14,875 nt of DNA from Phycisphaerae bacterium (GTDB lineage Bacteria > Planctomycetota > Phycisphaerae > UBA1845 > UTPLA1): the NCBI GenBank assembly GCA_016935885.1, contig JAFGQA010000040.1, positions 1 to 14,875 of the forward strand, written 5' to 3'. Shown here piece by piece: positions 8,231 to 14,875 of this stretch. Both the position numbers and the translations under genes were made by a program. The notes under the pieces are model-generated. The model ran no database searches and was not told where the DNA came from. It saw only the letters and a program-made list of their open reading frames with translations. How positions within the stretch are numbered: the first letter of the stretch is position 1; each line of letters starts with the position of its first letter.

Positions 8231-11200
8231 CGGTCCGACCTCCTTCGTCCTTGCCCTTGTCTGACCGATTGCCTGGTTCCTTGGCGCGCTCGCTGCTGCC
8301 TGGGTCGGAGGCAGGTTTGACCTTCCCGGAGGGCTTGGCCTTCGCCTTCCTCGCCTCGATGTGGGCCAGTCGCACCTCCTCGCGAGCCTTCCTGCGGGCA
8401 ACGACGACCGGATCGTGTGGGTAGATCCAAACGGCATACTGGATCAGCCAGACCACGAGAACGATGAAGACGGCCGATAGCAGCTTGTTATCGACGACCT
8501 GCCTGGAGAAGGTCGGGAAGAAGACGCCCGCAAGAATCAACAGAACGACAAACACGCCCGCCGCCAGCCAGCGCGTCGACGCCTTCTTTCGTACGAGAAG
8601 CAATCCAACGAGGATGACGGGTGCCAGGACGAACAGGCTCAACCAGTCCTCGTCGAGCGTCACCAATCGTAGCGAGCCTTCAACACCCGGTAGCGGCCGG
8701 AGCGTCGAGAATAGATAGAGCCGTCCGTCCGTCTGGAACGTATCGGCCGGGTTGCCGGCGACATCAATCCCCTGCGTCACCCAGGCCACCAAATCGCCGC
8801 CACGGCGCCGGGCGAACGGCTCGTAATCGAGGATCGGCATCCAGCGCCACGTCAATTCGTCGGTCCACGGCCCCGTCGAGCCCAGATAGGCAAGCTCTCG
8901 TGGAAGATGCGCGCAAAGATACACCTTCTGAACGGCCGGTTCCGAGGGGAATGCGGGACAGTCCAGACGCATCCCGCCGCCGCCGAGCGTATAGCGAAGC
9001 TCAAGGACAAAGGGCTCGTCGGCGTTTTGACCCACCAGGGGAACGAAGAAGTCGTCGAAGCCACCAGGGCCTCCCGCGTCTTTCGCGCCGCCGGCGTCCT
9101 TGGCGATCTCGGAGGCCTCCAAGTCATCGGGTTTTGGGTCGCTCGTTTCTCGGCTTCGAGACACCGCGCGGGTCGAAGGTTGTGGCTCGTCATCCTTGGC
9201 GTCTTTGCCGCCGCCGCGTTCGAGTGGAACCGGCCGGCCGTTGATGCGAGCCGGTTCACTGTCGAAGGCCACGTTCTCCGGGAGCTTCACGGCCAGCCTC
9301 TGCCGGGCGCTGCGCATCCTGTAGAGGGCCTGAACGGACGTCTGGCCGCTTCGCGTCAGGACCATCCGCACCACGGCCCGTTCGATGCTCGTGCGCTTCA
9401 CCTCCTCGAGTTGATAGCGCGTGACCGTCACGTCCAGCGTCCAGTCGTCATGAAACTCGAATGCCAAGGCCGCGCCGGCGAAGTCGTCCTTGCCTTTCTG
9501 TATCTCCGCGCCCCCACGTGACACATCGGCGCCAGGCATGAGATCGTGCTGTGGATCGATCGGCCTGATCCCATCCGGCTCGCCGCTTGGACGGACATCC
9601 ATGGTCTCGGCCTTTGCGATGACGATCTGACCCCACGCCCGATCCACCGCCCGCGGCCTGATGTGCGGTATCCTGCGTTCGATGCTCTTACCGATTCCGA
9701 GTTCCTCGGTCTTCTCCTCCCAGGCCAGGTGAATCGTGACTGTGCCGGTGAATTCGGTCTCGCCCGATAGGCTCCACGCGATGTAGCCTTCCGGAAGATC
9801 CTCCGGTGGCGGATCGATCTCCTTCTCCCGAACGCTCGGCGTCTCGTTGCGGATACTGCCGGCAAGATCCGCTGGCACGTCGATCCTCAGGGATTTCACC
9901 CCGCTGTAACGGATGTCGTAGAAGAAGGTGGCCCCACATTTCATGACGCCCGCCTCGATTTGCACCGACAGCAATTGGCGGGCCGTGACGTGCGGCCTGC
10001 GGCGTTCGACCGCAAGCGTCAGTACCACGTCCTCGTGGCCGTATGCATACGCCAGCACGGGACGAGACCTCGAAGGAAGCTGGCCAGGATCGGGCTCCGT
10101 CAGGGCTCCCGTTTCAATGGCCATGCGGGCGGATGCCTGCGGCTCGTCGCTGCCCGCCGCGCCCTCAAAAACCTCCTTGAAGGAGATGCTTCGCAGCCCC
10201 TCGACCTTGTCGGGATTCACACGCAGACCTTCCGGTGCGTAGATGACAAGACGGCCGCCGGTGCGTTCGACCGTCGATCGGGTCACACGGGGGATGTGAA
10301 GCGGAATGTCGGCCGCCCTGCCCGTCGGGCTGAGCAGGTCGGGTTCGACAAGCGGCTTCCGCAGCCCGACCGCCAGCGCGGTACGTCCGAAGGCCTTGCG
10401 GGAGAGGTTCACCACGAGGTGCGTTTTGTCCTCCCCCTCGAGGAAATGTGTGTCGACCTGCGCGGGTTGCGCGCCGGCCGCCGCGCCTCCGCGGACGTGG
10501 CGAACCTCGCAGCCGGCCGGGATGTCGAGTTCCAGACGGAAGACACCGGCCCGCTCGATGTTGTAGACCGCCAGCATGTCGAGCGTCAGTTGATCGGGCT
10601 CGAGATACGCCTCGACCAGCGAGTCAACCGTAATCCGCGGCTGGACCTTCTCCACTCGCAGCGACAGGTCAAACGGCAACGAGACATAGCGATATGAGAA
10701 GGCCCACCTACCCTTTGCAATCGAGGCGGGCAACTCCGTGGCATCGATCTGCAACAGGCCGGTGTGCTTGACTGCCTCCGCACGTAGGCCTGCGGCCACT
10801 TCAACCACAACCACGCCTTGCTGTCTGCCGGTGCCGAGGGCGCGGATCACCGGAATCTTCAAGTCCGCTTGCTGCCCCTCGTCCGTGAACTTCTCCAGCT
10901 CGACCGTGATGCTCTGCGATTCTTTGGCGGGCTCGAATAGCTGCACGGCGATACGCTGACGGTCTTCCACCTCCTCGACGGACCATTGCCGGACGTTGGC
11001 GTCGAAGATGTCGACGATCTTATGGTCGTGCGGGACTTCCAGGAGCAGCCGCGACAGTGCGGCGCGGCTGATGTCGTAGGTGAGCCGGCTTCGCGTGCGA
11101 GCCACACCCTCATCGACCGTGACCTGCTGTTCGGACTGCACGTTCGCGATGGCTTCCAGGCCGGTCGCCCCCTCTGCCTTGGGTGTCCAGTCGATGCGGA

Positions 11201-11957
11201 CGGTCGGTGCCGCGCCCACAAAGGCCAGCACGACCGTTTCGTCGGCCGGCTCACCGGCCCGCGCGTCGGCGGGCAACTCTGTCGCGGCAATAAGCGGATG
11301 GATGTCCACCTTGACGCCCGCCTCGGGAATGCGAATCCGCCAGCGGCTGACCGGCGCCTGCGGCGCCTGGAAGGAAACGCTGTTCTGCCCCGGCGTCTTG
11401 ACGAAGGTCTTGGCGTATTCGAGCGACAGCTCCAGCAGGCCGGCCCGCTTGTCCTTCTGTTCAACGAGCAGCTTGTAGCCGACGTCCGGCTCGAACACGA
11501 CGCGTGCCGGCTGGCCGCCGAGGATCGCGCGCGTGATCGCGGCATCACCGAGATGAAGGGGGACCTCGTGCCAGCCTTTTGCCAGTAGTTCGATCTTCAA
11601 TCGGGCGCTGACGCAGACAACATCCCCCGAGACGCTCGCCTCGTTTTCCGCCTCGGTAATCAAGGCGTTGACAGGCGGCCGAGCCTCCACGGGCGGGCGC
11701 GTCCGGTCGCGCGCGGCACGCCACAACTCCTGGAACTCCTCGTACGGCAGGAAGACGCCCCTGCCCTCCTTCTCGAAGATCTCCCGGAGCTTCGAGTAAG
11801 GGATATAGATGCTTTGTTCCGTAATCGCCTTGTCCGACTGGGCATCGTCGTTGGCTGCGGGGGGCGGGTCAGCCGCCGGAGCGGATAACACAGGCGATAG
11901 AGCAACGATGCCGAAAACCATGGATGCAAACCTGAGGCGCTTGGTGTCCAAATTCAT
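8223..11957 (-). CDS. Secreted membrane-anchored protein, module A paralog of the giant protein, function unknown
   Basis: This 1244-residue protein is of unknown function and is probably the first gene of a two-gene operon. The start at 11957 has GAGGGAG (11964-11970) upstream and begins a clean signal peptide, MNLDTKRLRFASMVFGIVAL, with cleavage near APA/A28. The mature N-terminus carries SIYIPYSKL (49-57) and FLPYEEFQELW (69-79), the paired motif also found twice in the downstream giant protein with the same 18-residue spacing. PAKES at 343-347 matches PAKES of module C. The body looks beta-rich. Three membrane segments follow near the C-terminus (about 1105-1122, 1130-1148, 1159-1177), then a Lys/Arg/Glu-rich tail of about 60 residues, probably cytoplasmic. 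The bulk would lie outside the cytoplasmic membrane. The frame stays open for 139 codons before this start, but that region holds repeats and reads unlike a protein. Confidence 0.9.
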   Translation of the reverse strand: MNLDTKRLRFASMVFGIVALSPVLSAPAADPPPAANDDAQSDKAITEQSIYIPYSKLREIFEKEGRGVFLPYEEFQELWRAARDRTRPPVEARPPVNALITEAENEASVSGDVVCVSARLKIELLAKGWHEVPLHLGDAAITRAILGGQPARVVFEPDVGYKLLVEQKDKRAGLLELSLEYAKTFVKTPGQNSVSFQAPQAPVSRWRIRIPEAGVKVDIHPLIAATELPADARAGEPADETVVLAFVGAAPTVRIDWTPKAEGATGLEAIANVQSEQQVTVDEGVARTRSRLTYDISRAALSRLLLEVPHDHKIVDIFDANVRQWSVEEVEDRQRIAVQLFEPAKESQSITVELEKFTDEGQQADLKIPVIRALGTGRQQGVVVVEVAAGLRAEAVKHTGLLQIDATELPASIAKGRWAFSYRYVSLPFDLSLRVEKVQPRITVDSLVEAYLEPDQLTLDMLAVYNIERAGVFRLELDIPAGCEVRHVRGGAAAGAQPAQVDTHFLEGEDKTHLVVNLSRKAFGRTALAVGLRKPLVEPDLLSPTGRAADIPLHIPRVTRSTVERTGGRLVIYAPEGLRVNPDKVEGLRSISFKEVFEGAAGSDEPQASARMAIETGALTEPDPGQLPSRSRPVLAYAYGHEDVVLTLAVERRRPHVTARQLLSVQIEAGVMKCGATFFYDIRYSGVKSLRIDVPADLAGSIRNETPSVREKEIDPPPEDLPEGYIAWSLSGETEFTGTVTIHLAWEEKTEELGIGKSIERRIPHIRPRAVDRAWGQIVIAKAETMDVRPSGEPDGIRPIDPQHDLMPGADVSRGGAEIQKGKDDFAGAALAFEFHDDWTLDVTVTRYQLEEVKRTSIERAVVRMVLTRSGQTSVQALYRMRSARQRLAVKLPENVAFDSEPARINGRPVPLERGGGKDAKDDEPQPSTRAVSRSRETSDPKPDDLEASEIAKDAGGAKDAGGPGGFDDFFVPLVGQNADEPFVLELRYTLGGGGMRLDCPAFPSEPAVQKVYLCAHLPRELAYLGSTGPWTDELTWRWMPILDYEPFARRRGGDLVAWVTQGIDVAGNPADTFQTDGRLYLFSTLRPLPGVEGSLRLVTLDEDWLSLFVLAPVILVGLLLVRKKASTRWLAAGVFVVLLILAGVFFPTFSRQVVDNKLLSAVFIVLVVWLIQYAVWIYPHDPVVVARRKAREEVRLAHIEARKAKAKPSGKVKPASDPGSSERAKEPGNRSDKGKDEGGRTDV
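8238..8245 (-). promoter_or_regulatory. Ribosome binding site that fixes the start of the giant gene
   Basis: On the minus strand AAGGAGGT occupies 8245-8238, 7 nt before the ATG at 8230-8228. It lies within the last codons of the upstream gene, whose TAG stop is at 8225-8223. This arrangement fits translational coupling and rules in favour of the 8230 start over the longer open frame. Confidence 0.85.
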
Positions 11958-12290
11958 GGCGATCTCCCTCGTAGACAGCGGTTTCAGGATCGTCGCGACC
12001 ACGAAGGCCGGGCGTGGACGCTCCGAAAGGGTCGATCTCGTCATCTGCACGCGTACCGTAACTGGCCAATCCGTACACATGCCTCTATTGCAGACGCATC
12101 GCGGGAGCCAAGGTTCCCGGGTTTCTGGCGGAAGGCCGTGTTCCTCGTGCTCTCGCCCTTGTGCCGGGGATTCTCGCCCCGACGGCGATCCGTCGCAATG
12201 AAATACTGGGGGAAGACAGCGGAACCCATGCAGTTCCACGGAAACTGGGAGCCGACTAAGCACGACTGGGCAGTGTTTGAACAGTTGCCA

Positions 12291-12366
12291 GCCACGGGTG
12301 CCACGGGCAGCTTGTGTGCCCGTGTGTCGATCACTTGTGCGGGCACTGGCGGACAAGCCGCCAGTG
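12291..12366. repeat. Dispersed palindromic repeat, intergenic copy
   Basis: It begins with a 9-bp tandem pair GCCACGGGT/GCCACGGGC (12291-12308). Then CACGGGCA (12302-12309) pairs with TGCCCGTG (12317-12324), and CACTGGCGG (12344-12352) pairs with CCGCCAGTG (12358-12366) around ACAAG. The second hairpin recurs in inverse orientation at 14732-14752 (ACTGGCGG-CTTGT-CCGCCAGT), followed there also by GCCTTGTGCGG-like text, so this is a repeated family and not a single hairpin. Confidence 0.7.
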
Positions 12367-12503
12367 GCCCCCACACTGTCCGAGCTTCCGCCTTTCCCGG
12401 CTATGCATCGCTGCGAAATGACGGCACTGTCGCCATCATGGTGCGGGTTTTACGCGGCGAGTCTTCTCCAGTAAGCTGTGATTCATTGTTCTGATAAACG
12501 GTT

Positions 12504-12509
12504 GGAGGT
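12504..12509 (+). promoter_or_regulatory. Ribosome binding site of the dehydratase-family gene
   Basis: GGAGGT at 12504-12509 lies 6 nt before the ATG at 12516. It favours this ATG over the in-frame TTG at 12510, which would overlap the site. Confidence 0.8.
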
Positions 12510-12515
12510 TTGCCG

Positions 12516-13775
12516 ATGGCCGAGGCGAAACAGGTCAAGATCAAGAAGATTGCGGCAGCCAAGACGTTGCGGAAGCTGATGGCCGATCACTTCTATGAAC
12601 TCGATCAGGCCGTGAAGGACGGACACCCGAAGGTGGCCTGGTGCACGAGCGTCGGGCCGGCGGAGCTGCTGCGGGCGATGGGCTTCGTGGTCTATTTCCC
12701 GGAGAACCACGGGGCGATGCTCGGTGCCACGCGCATGGCGACGGAGACCATCCCTGCCGCGAATGCCATCGGCTATTCGCCGGAGGCCTGCTCGTACATG
12801 ACCAGCGACATCGGGGCGTTTGTGCAAGGTCGCACGCCGCTAAGCGACGCCTACGAGGGCATCGCGGCCGTGCCCAAGCCGGACGTGTTGGTCTACAACA
12901 CCAACCAGTGCCGCGATGTCCAGGACTGGTTTGCCTGGTTCGGCCGGCATTGGTCTCGGCCGGTGATCGGTGTCGAGTGTTACCGCGGCGTTGGCAAGGT
13001 GACCGATGTGCACGTCGCGGGCATTGCCGGACAGATGGAGGCCCTGGTCCCGCCGCTCGAACGAGTTTGCGGCGAGAAGTTCGACATCGACAGGCTTCGC
13101 GAGACGGTGCGGCTGTCGCGGGAGTGCTCGGACCTGTGGAAGGAGGTGCTGGAGACGGCGGCCGCCAGGCCAGCGCCGCTGACGTTCTTCGACAGCACGA
13201 TCCACATGGCCCCGGCAGTGGTGATGCGCGGAACGCAAACGGCGATCGACTACTACCGTGGCGAGTTGCTGCCGGAACTGAAGGCGCGCATCGCCGGCGG
13301 CGTCGCGGCGGTCGAGGGCGAGCGGCACCGGCTGTATTGGGAGGGCATGCCGATCTGGGGCCGCCTGCGCGACTTGGCCACGCAGTTTCTGGAACTGCGG
13401 GCCTGCGTCGTGGCCAGCACCTACGCGAACTCGTGGATATTCACGGCCCTCGACGCGGACGATCCGTTTAAGTCGATGGCCCGGGCGTACACCGAGCTGT
13501 TCATCGTGCGGTCCGACCCGTACAAGGAGAAGTACCTCCAGGAGATGATCGAGACGTTCAGCGTGGACGGCATCGTGTTCCACGATTCCAAGACCTGCCC
13601 GAACAACACGAACTGCCGCCACGGCATGGCCGAGCGTTTGCAGGAACGTCTCGGCGTGCCATCGATCACCATCGCCGGCGACCTGAACGACCTTCGATGC
13701 TACTCGGACGAGCAGGCAAGAACGCAGATCGAGGCGTTCATCGAGCAACTCGGCGGGCGGGCGAGCCCTGTGTAG
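12516..13775 (+). CDS. 2-hydroxyacyl-CoA dehydratase / benzoyl-CoA reductase family subunit (HgdB/BcrB-like)
   Basis: This 419-residue protein has the length and layout of one subunit of the 2-hydroxyacyl-CoA dehydratase family. Family members use a [4Fe-4S] cluster and an electron from an ATP-driven activator to dehydrate 2-hydroxyacyl-CoA or reduce aryl-CoA. Visible signatures are WCTSVGPAELLRAMGF (42-57), the start of the first Rossmann-like half, ACSYMTSDIGAF with Cys92, NTNQCRDVQDWF with Cys132, and HDSKTCPNNTNC with Cys361 and Cys367 in the C-terminal half. Cys92, Cys132 and Cys361 are my candidates for cluster ligands by position. The family usually works as a heterodimer with a neighbouring second subunit and activator; neither is next to this gene, which stands alone between a divergent operon and a TIR gene. 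Substrate cannot be assigned. The protein has no signal peptide and should be cytoplasmic. Confidence 0.88.
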   Translation: MAEAKQVKIKKIAAAKTLRKLMADHFYELDQAVKDGHPKVAWCTSVGPAELLRAMGFVVYFPENHGAMLGATRMATETIPAANAIGYSPEACSYMTSDIGAFVQGRTPLSDAYEGIAAVPKPDVLVYNTNQCRDVQDWFAWFGRHWSRPVIGVECYRGVGKVTDVHVAGIAGQMEALVPPLERVCGEKFDIDRLRETVRLSRECSDLWKEVLETAAARPAPLTFFDSTIHMAPAVVMRGTQTAIDYYRGELLPELKARIAGGVAAVEGERHRLYWEGMPIWGRLRDLATQFLELRACVVASTYANSWIFTALDADDPFKSMARAYTELFIVRSDPYKEKYLQEMIETFSVDGIVFHDSKTCPNNTNCRHGMAERLQERLGVPSITIAGDLNDLRCYSDEQARTQIEAFIEQLGGRASPV

Positions 13776-13811
13776 CGTCCGACCCGGGTCACGGTAGCGC
13801 GGTGCGGACGC
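13775..13811 (+). terminator. Possible hairpin terminator after the dehydratase gene
   Basis: GCGTCCG (13775-13781) pairs with CGGACGC (13805-13811), with a further CC/GG extension past a bulge. The arms enclose a GC-rich loop and are followed by TGCTCGCTTTACT. It starts at the last base of the stop codon. The T-run is weak (TTT), so termination is only suggested. Confidence 0.35.
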
Positions 13812-13911
13812 TGCTCGCTTTACTGACGGTTTCCGGTGTGCCGAGGATTGCTCCGTCGGCCCGCCGGGCGGATGGACTCAGTTGTTGAGCGTCAATGAGG
13901 CACCAGTGAAT

Positions 13912-14691
13912 ATGGGGACGATCACGCTACACCACGGCACGGGCGCGCAGGACTTCGATTTGAACGGAGAATCGCTCGAACCCGAGGAGACACGCCGCGT
14001 GTTCCTGAATGCAAGGCGGCTTCTGACCGCGCGCAGTCACAATGACGCGATTTACCTTTTAGACTCAGCCCAATTCGCGATCTTTCATGCAAGAAATCAC
14101 TTCGGCGATGATTTTCATGTTCTCTACGCGGAAGTCCCGTTGGTTGAATATGAGGCGTTCCAGGCGAAGCGACGAGCGTGGCGGAAACCTGCGAGGGAAT
14201 TGGCAGAAGTCATACCGGAGGCGGGTGGACCGGATATACGCTTCTTGGCTGTGGGACTCATTCTAAGTGACCCAGAAACGTGGGATGTCTTTCTGTGTCA
14301 TGCATCGGAAGACAAGGCTGCGATTGCGAAGCCGTTGTTTGAGCATTTGGAAAGCACTGGGATTAGATGCTGGTATGACGAGGCTGAGATTGCCTGGGGA
14401 GATAGTATTGTATCTCGGATTCAACAGGGGCTCAACTGCGCTCGCTTCGTCATCGTCATTCTGAGTCCAGCGTTTCTGGCCAAGGACTGGCCGCAAAAGG
14501 AACTACGAACCGCACTAACTCTTGAAATCGAAGGCCGTGGAAGTGCTGTGCTCCCTCTCCTTGCCGGAGACCCTACCCGATTACTTGCCTCTATGCCCTT
14601 CGTCCGTGAGAAGCGTTACATACTGTGGACGGGAGACCCCGCGCTTGTTGAGAAGGAACTCAGAGTCCTCCTCCGACGGGCACCACAATGA
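13912..14691 (+). CDS. TIR-domain protein with unrecognised N-terminal domain
   Basis: This 259-residue protein ends in a TIR domain (about 123-240). Box 1 is DVFLCHASEDK (125-135), then GIRCWYDEAEIAWGDSI (150-166), VIVILSPAFLAKDW (180-193) and KEL with Glu197. That glutamate is at the position of the catalytic residue of NAD-hydrolysing TIR domains, so NADase activity is plausible. Residues 1-120 form a separate domain I do not recognise (FLNARRLLTARSHNDAIYLL, FHVLYAEVPLVEYEAF), perhaps a sensor or partner-binding part. Bacterial TIR proteins of this size often serve in anti-phage defence, but no ThsA or other partner gene is within the window. The ATG at 13912 is used; GTG at 13906 has the better-placed GAGG (13897-13900) and would add two residues. 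G+C is much lower than in the neighbouring genes, a sign of transfer. No membrane segment or signal peptide is seen. Confidence 0.85.
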   Translation: MGTITLHHGTGAQDFDLNGESLEPEETRRVFLNARRLLTARSHNDAIYLLDSAQFAIFHARNHFGDDFHVLYAEVPLVEYEAFQAKRRAWRKPARELAEVIPEAGGPDIRFLAVGLILSDPETWDVFLCHASEDKAAIAKPLFEHLESTGIRCWYDEAEIAWGDSIVSRIQQGLNCARFVIVILSPAFLAKDWPQKELRTALTLEIEGRGSAVLPLLAGDPTRLLASMPFVREKRYILWTGDPALVEKELRVLLRRAPQ

Positions 14692-14731
14692 CCCGCCGCC
14701 CGACAATGTGTTGCAGGGAACGCCGAATGTT

Positions 14732-14798
14732 ACTGGCGGCTTGTCCGCCAGTGCCTTGTGCGGAATCACGTGCAAGATCACACTGGCAGCAAGCTGCC
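14732..14798. repeat. Dispersed palindromic repeat, second intergenic copy
   Basis: ACTGGCGG (14732-14739) and CCGCCAGT (14745-14752) form a hairpin around CTTGT, the inverse of the hairpin at 12344-12366. A second small hairpin GGCAGC/GCTGCC follows at 14785-14798. It lies in the 3' flank of the TIR gene. The remaining sequence to the window end (14799-14875) shows no gene I can support. Confidence 0.65.
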
Positions 14799-14875
14799 GT
14801 ACGTGTTTAGCGGCCTCGCGAAGAATCTTAATACAGGACTTGCGCCCTCGCAATAGATCGGTTATATCCACAACT

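Larger units (their letters stand above)
11958..12515. other. Divergent intergenic region, about 560 bp
   Basis: This region separates the minus-strand operon from the plus-strand dehydratase gene and must hold promoters for both directions. I could not identify convincing -35/-10 pairs. GAGGGAG for the leftward gene is at 11964-11970. A small perfect hairpin CGACGG-CGAT-CCGTCG lies at 12180-12195, and a palindromic repeat cluster at 12291-12366. The minus strand is open from 12374 into the leftward gene, but I regard that as chance openness in GC-rich DNA. Confidence 0.6.

Noticed and set aside
8231..8437. 69-codon N-terminal extension of the giant gene
   Set aside because: It overlaps the charged tail of the upstream gene and lacks a good SD, whereas the ATG at 8230 has AAGGAGGT at ideal spacing.
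11958..12374. 139-codon N-terminal extension of the module A gene
   Set aside because: The frame is open, but it crosses a palindromic repeat, reads as Cys/Arg/Pro-rich noise and would place a clear signal peptide and SD in mid-protein.
12510..12515. TTG start for the dehydratase gene
   Set aside because: It sits one base after the GGAGGT, too close for initiation. The ATG at 12516 is correctly spaced.
12641..13748. Overlapping plus (12641-13471) and minus (12840-13748) frames in the dehydratase gene
   Set aside because: They are shadow frames of a gene with clear family motifs and a good ribosome binding site.
13912..14691. Thoeris system (ThsA/ThsB)
   Set aside because: Only a TIR protein is present. 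No ThsA-type gene with SLOG or sirtuin domain is visible, and ThsB proteins do not normally carry this N-terminal domain as far as I know. The right flank lies outside the window.
14581..14871. 96-residue minus-strand frame at the right edge
   Set aside because: It runs through the palindromic repeat and then antisense into the TIR gene. There is no SD or recognisable domain, so it looks like a by-product of the repeat.

Overview
The window is high-GC bacterial DNA and most likely comes from a member of the Planctomycetota. This is an inference from three things: very large secreted, membrane-anchored proteins of unknown function carrying a repeated (I/L)xxP(Y/F) ... (F/L)xPYxxFxxLW motif; short palindromic repeats of the 'gccaca/gccacggg' type scattered between and even inside genes; and a mixture of anaerobic CoA chemistry with a TIR-domain gene. 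No rRNA, tRNA, CRISPR array or transposase gene is visible.

Layout. Positions 1-238 hold no complete gene but contain three inverted repeats, one a perfect 21-bp hairpin, in the 3' flank of the large minus-strand operon. Positions 239-11957 are a two-gene minus-strand operon. The promoter-proximal gene (8223-11957) encodes a 1244-residue secreted protein (module A) with three C-terminal membrane segments and a charged tail. It overlaps by 8 nt the second gene (239-8230, 2663 residues), whose perfect Shine-Dalgarno lies inside the end of the first. The giant second protein is two further copies of the same architecture joined head to tail (modules B and C). Each has a signal peptide, the paired motif, a long beta-rich body and a C-terminal membrane cluster. 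At the B/C junction there is an in-frame ATG with its own Shine-Dalgarno and a complete signal peptide ending AEA, so module C looks like a once-separate, and possibly still separately translated, gene.

Positions 11958-12515 are a divergent intergenic region of about 560 bp with palindromic repeats. To the right, on the plus strand, 12516-13775 encodes a single subunit of the 2-hydroxyacyl-CoA dehydratase / benzoyl-CoA reductase family, with no partner subunit or activator beside it. Then 13912-14691 encodes a 259-residue protein with an unrecognised N-terminal domain and a C-terminal TIR domain that keeps the predicted catalytic glutamate. The TIR gene has visibly lower G+C than its neighbours, which suggests acquisition. 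A second palindromic repeat copy, inverted relative to the first, follows it.

The two minus-strand genes probably act together in the cell envelope; their biochemical role cannot be read from sequence. The most interesting features are the A/B/C triplication with fusion, the internal start with signal peptide, and a palindromic repeat element that appears to have inserted in frame into the signal peptide of the giant protein.
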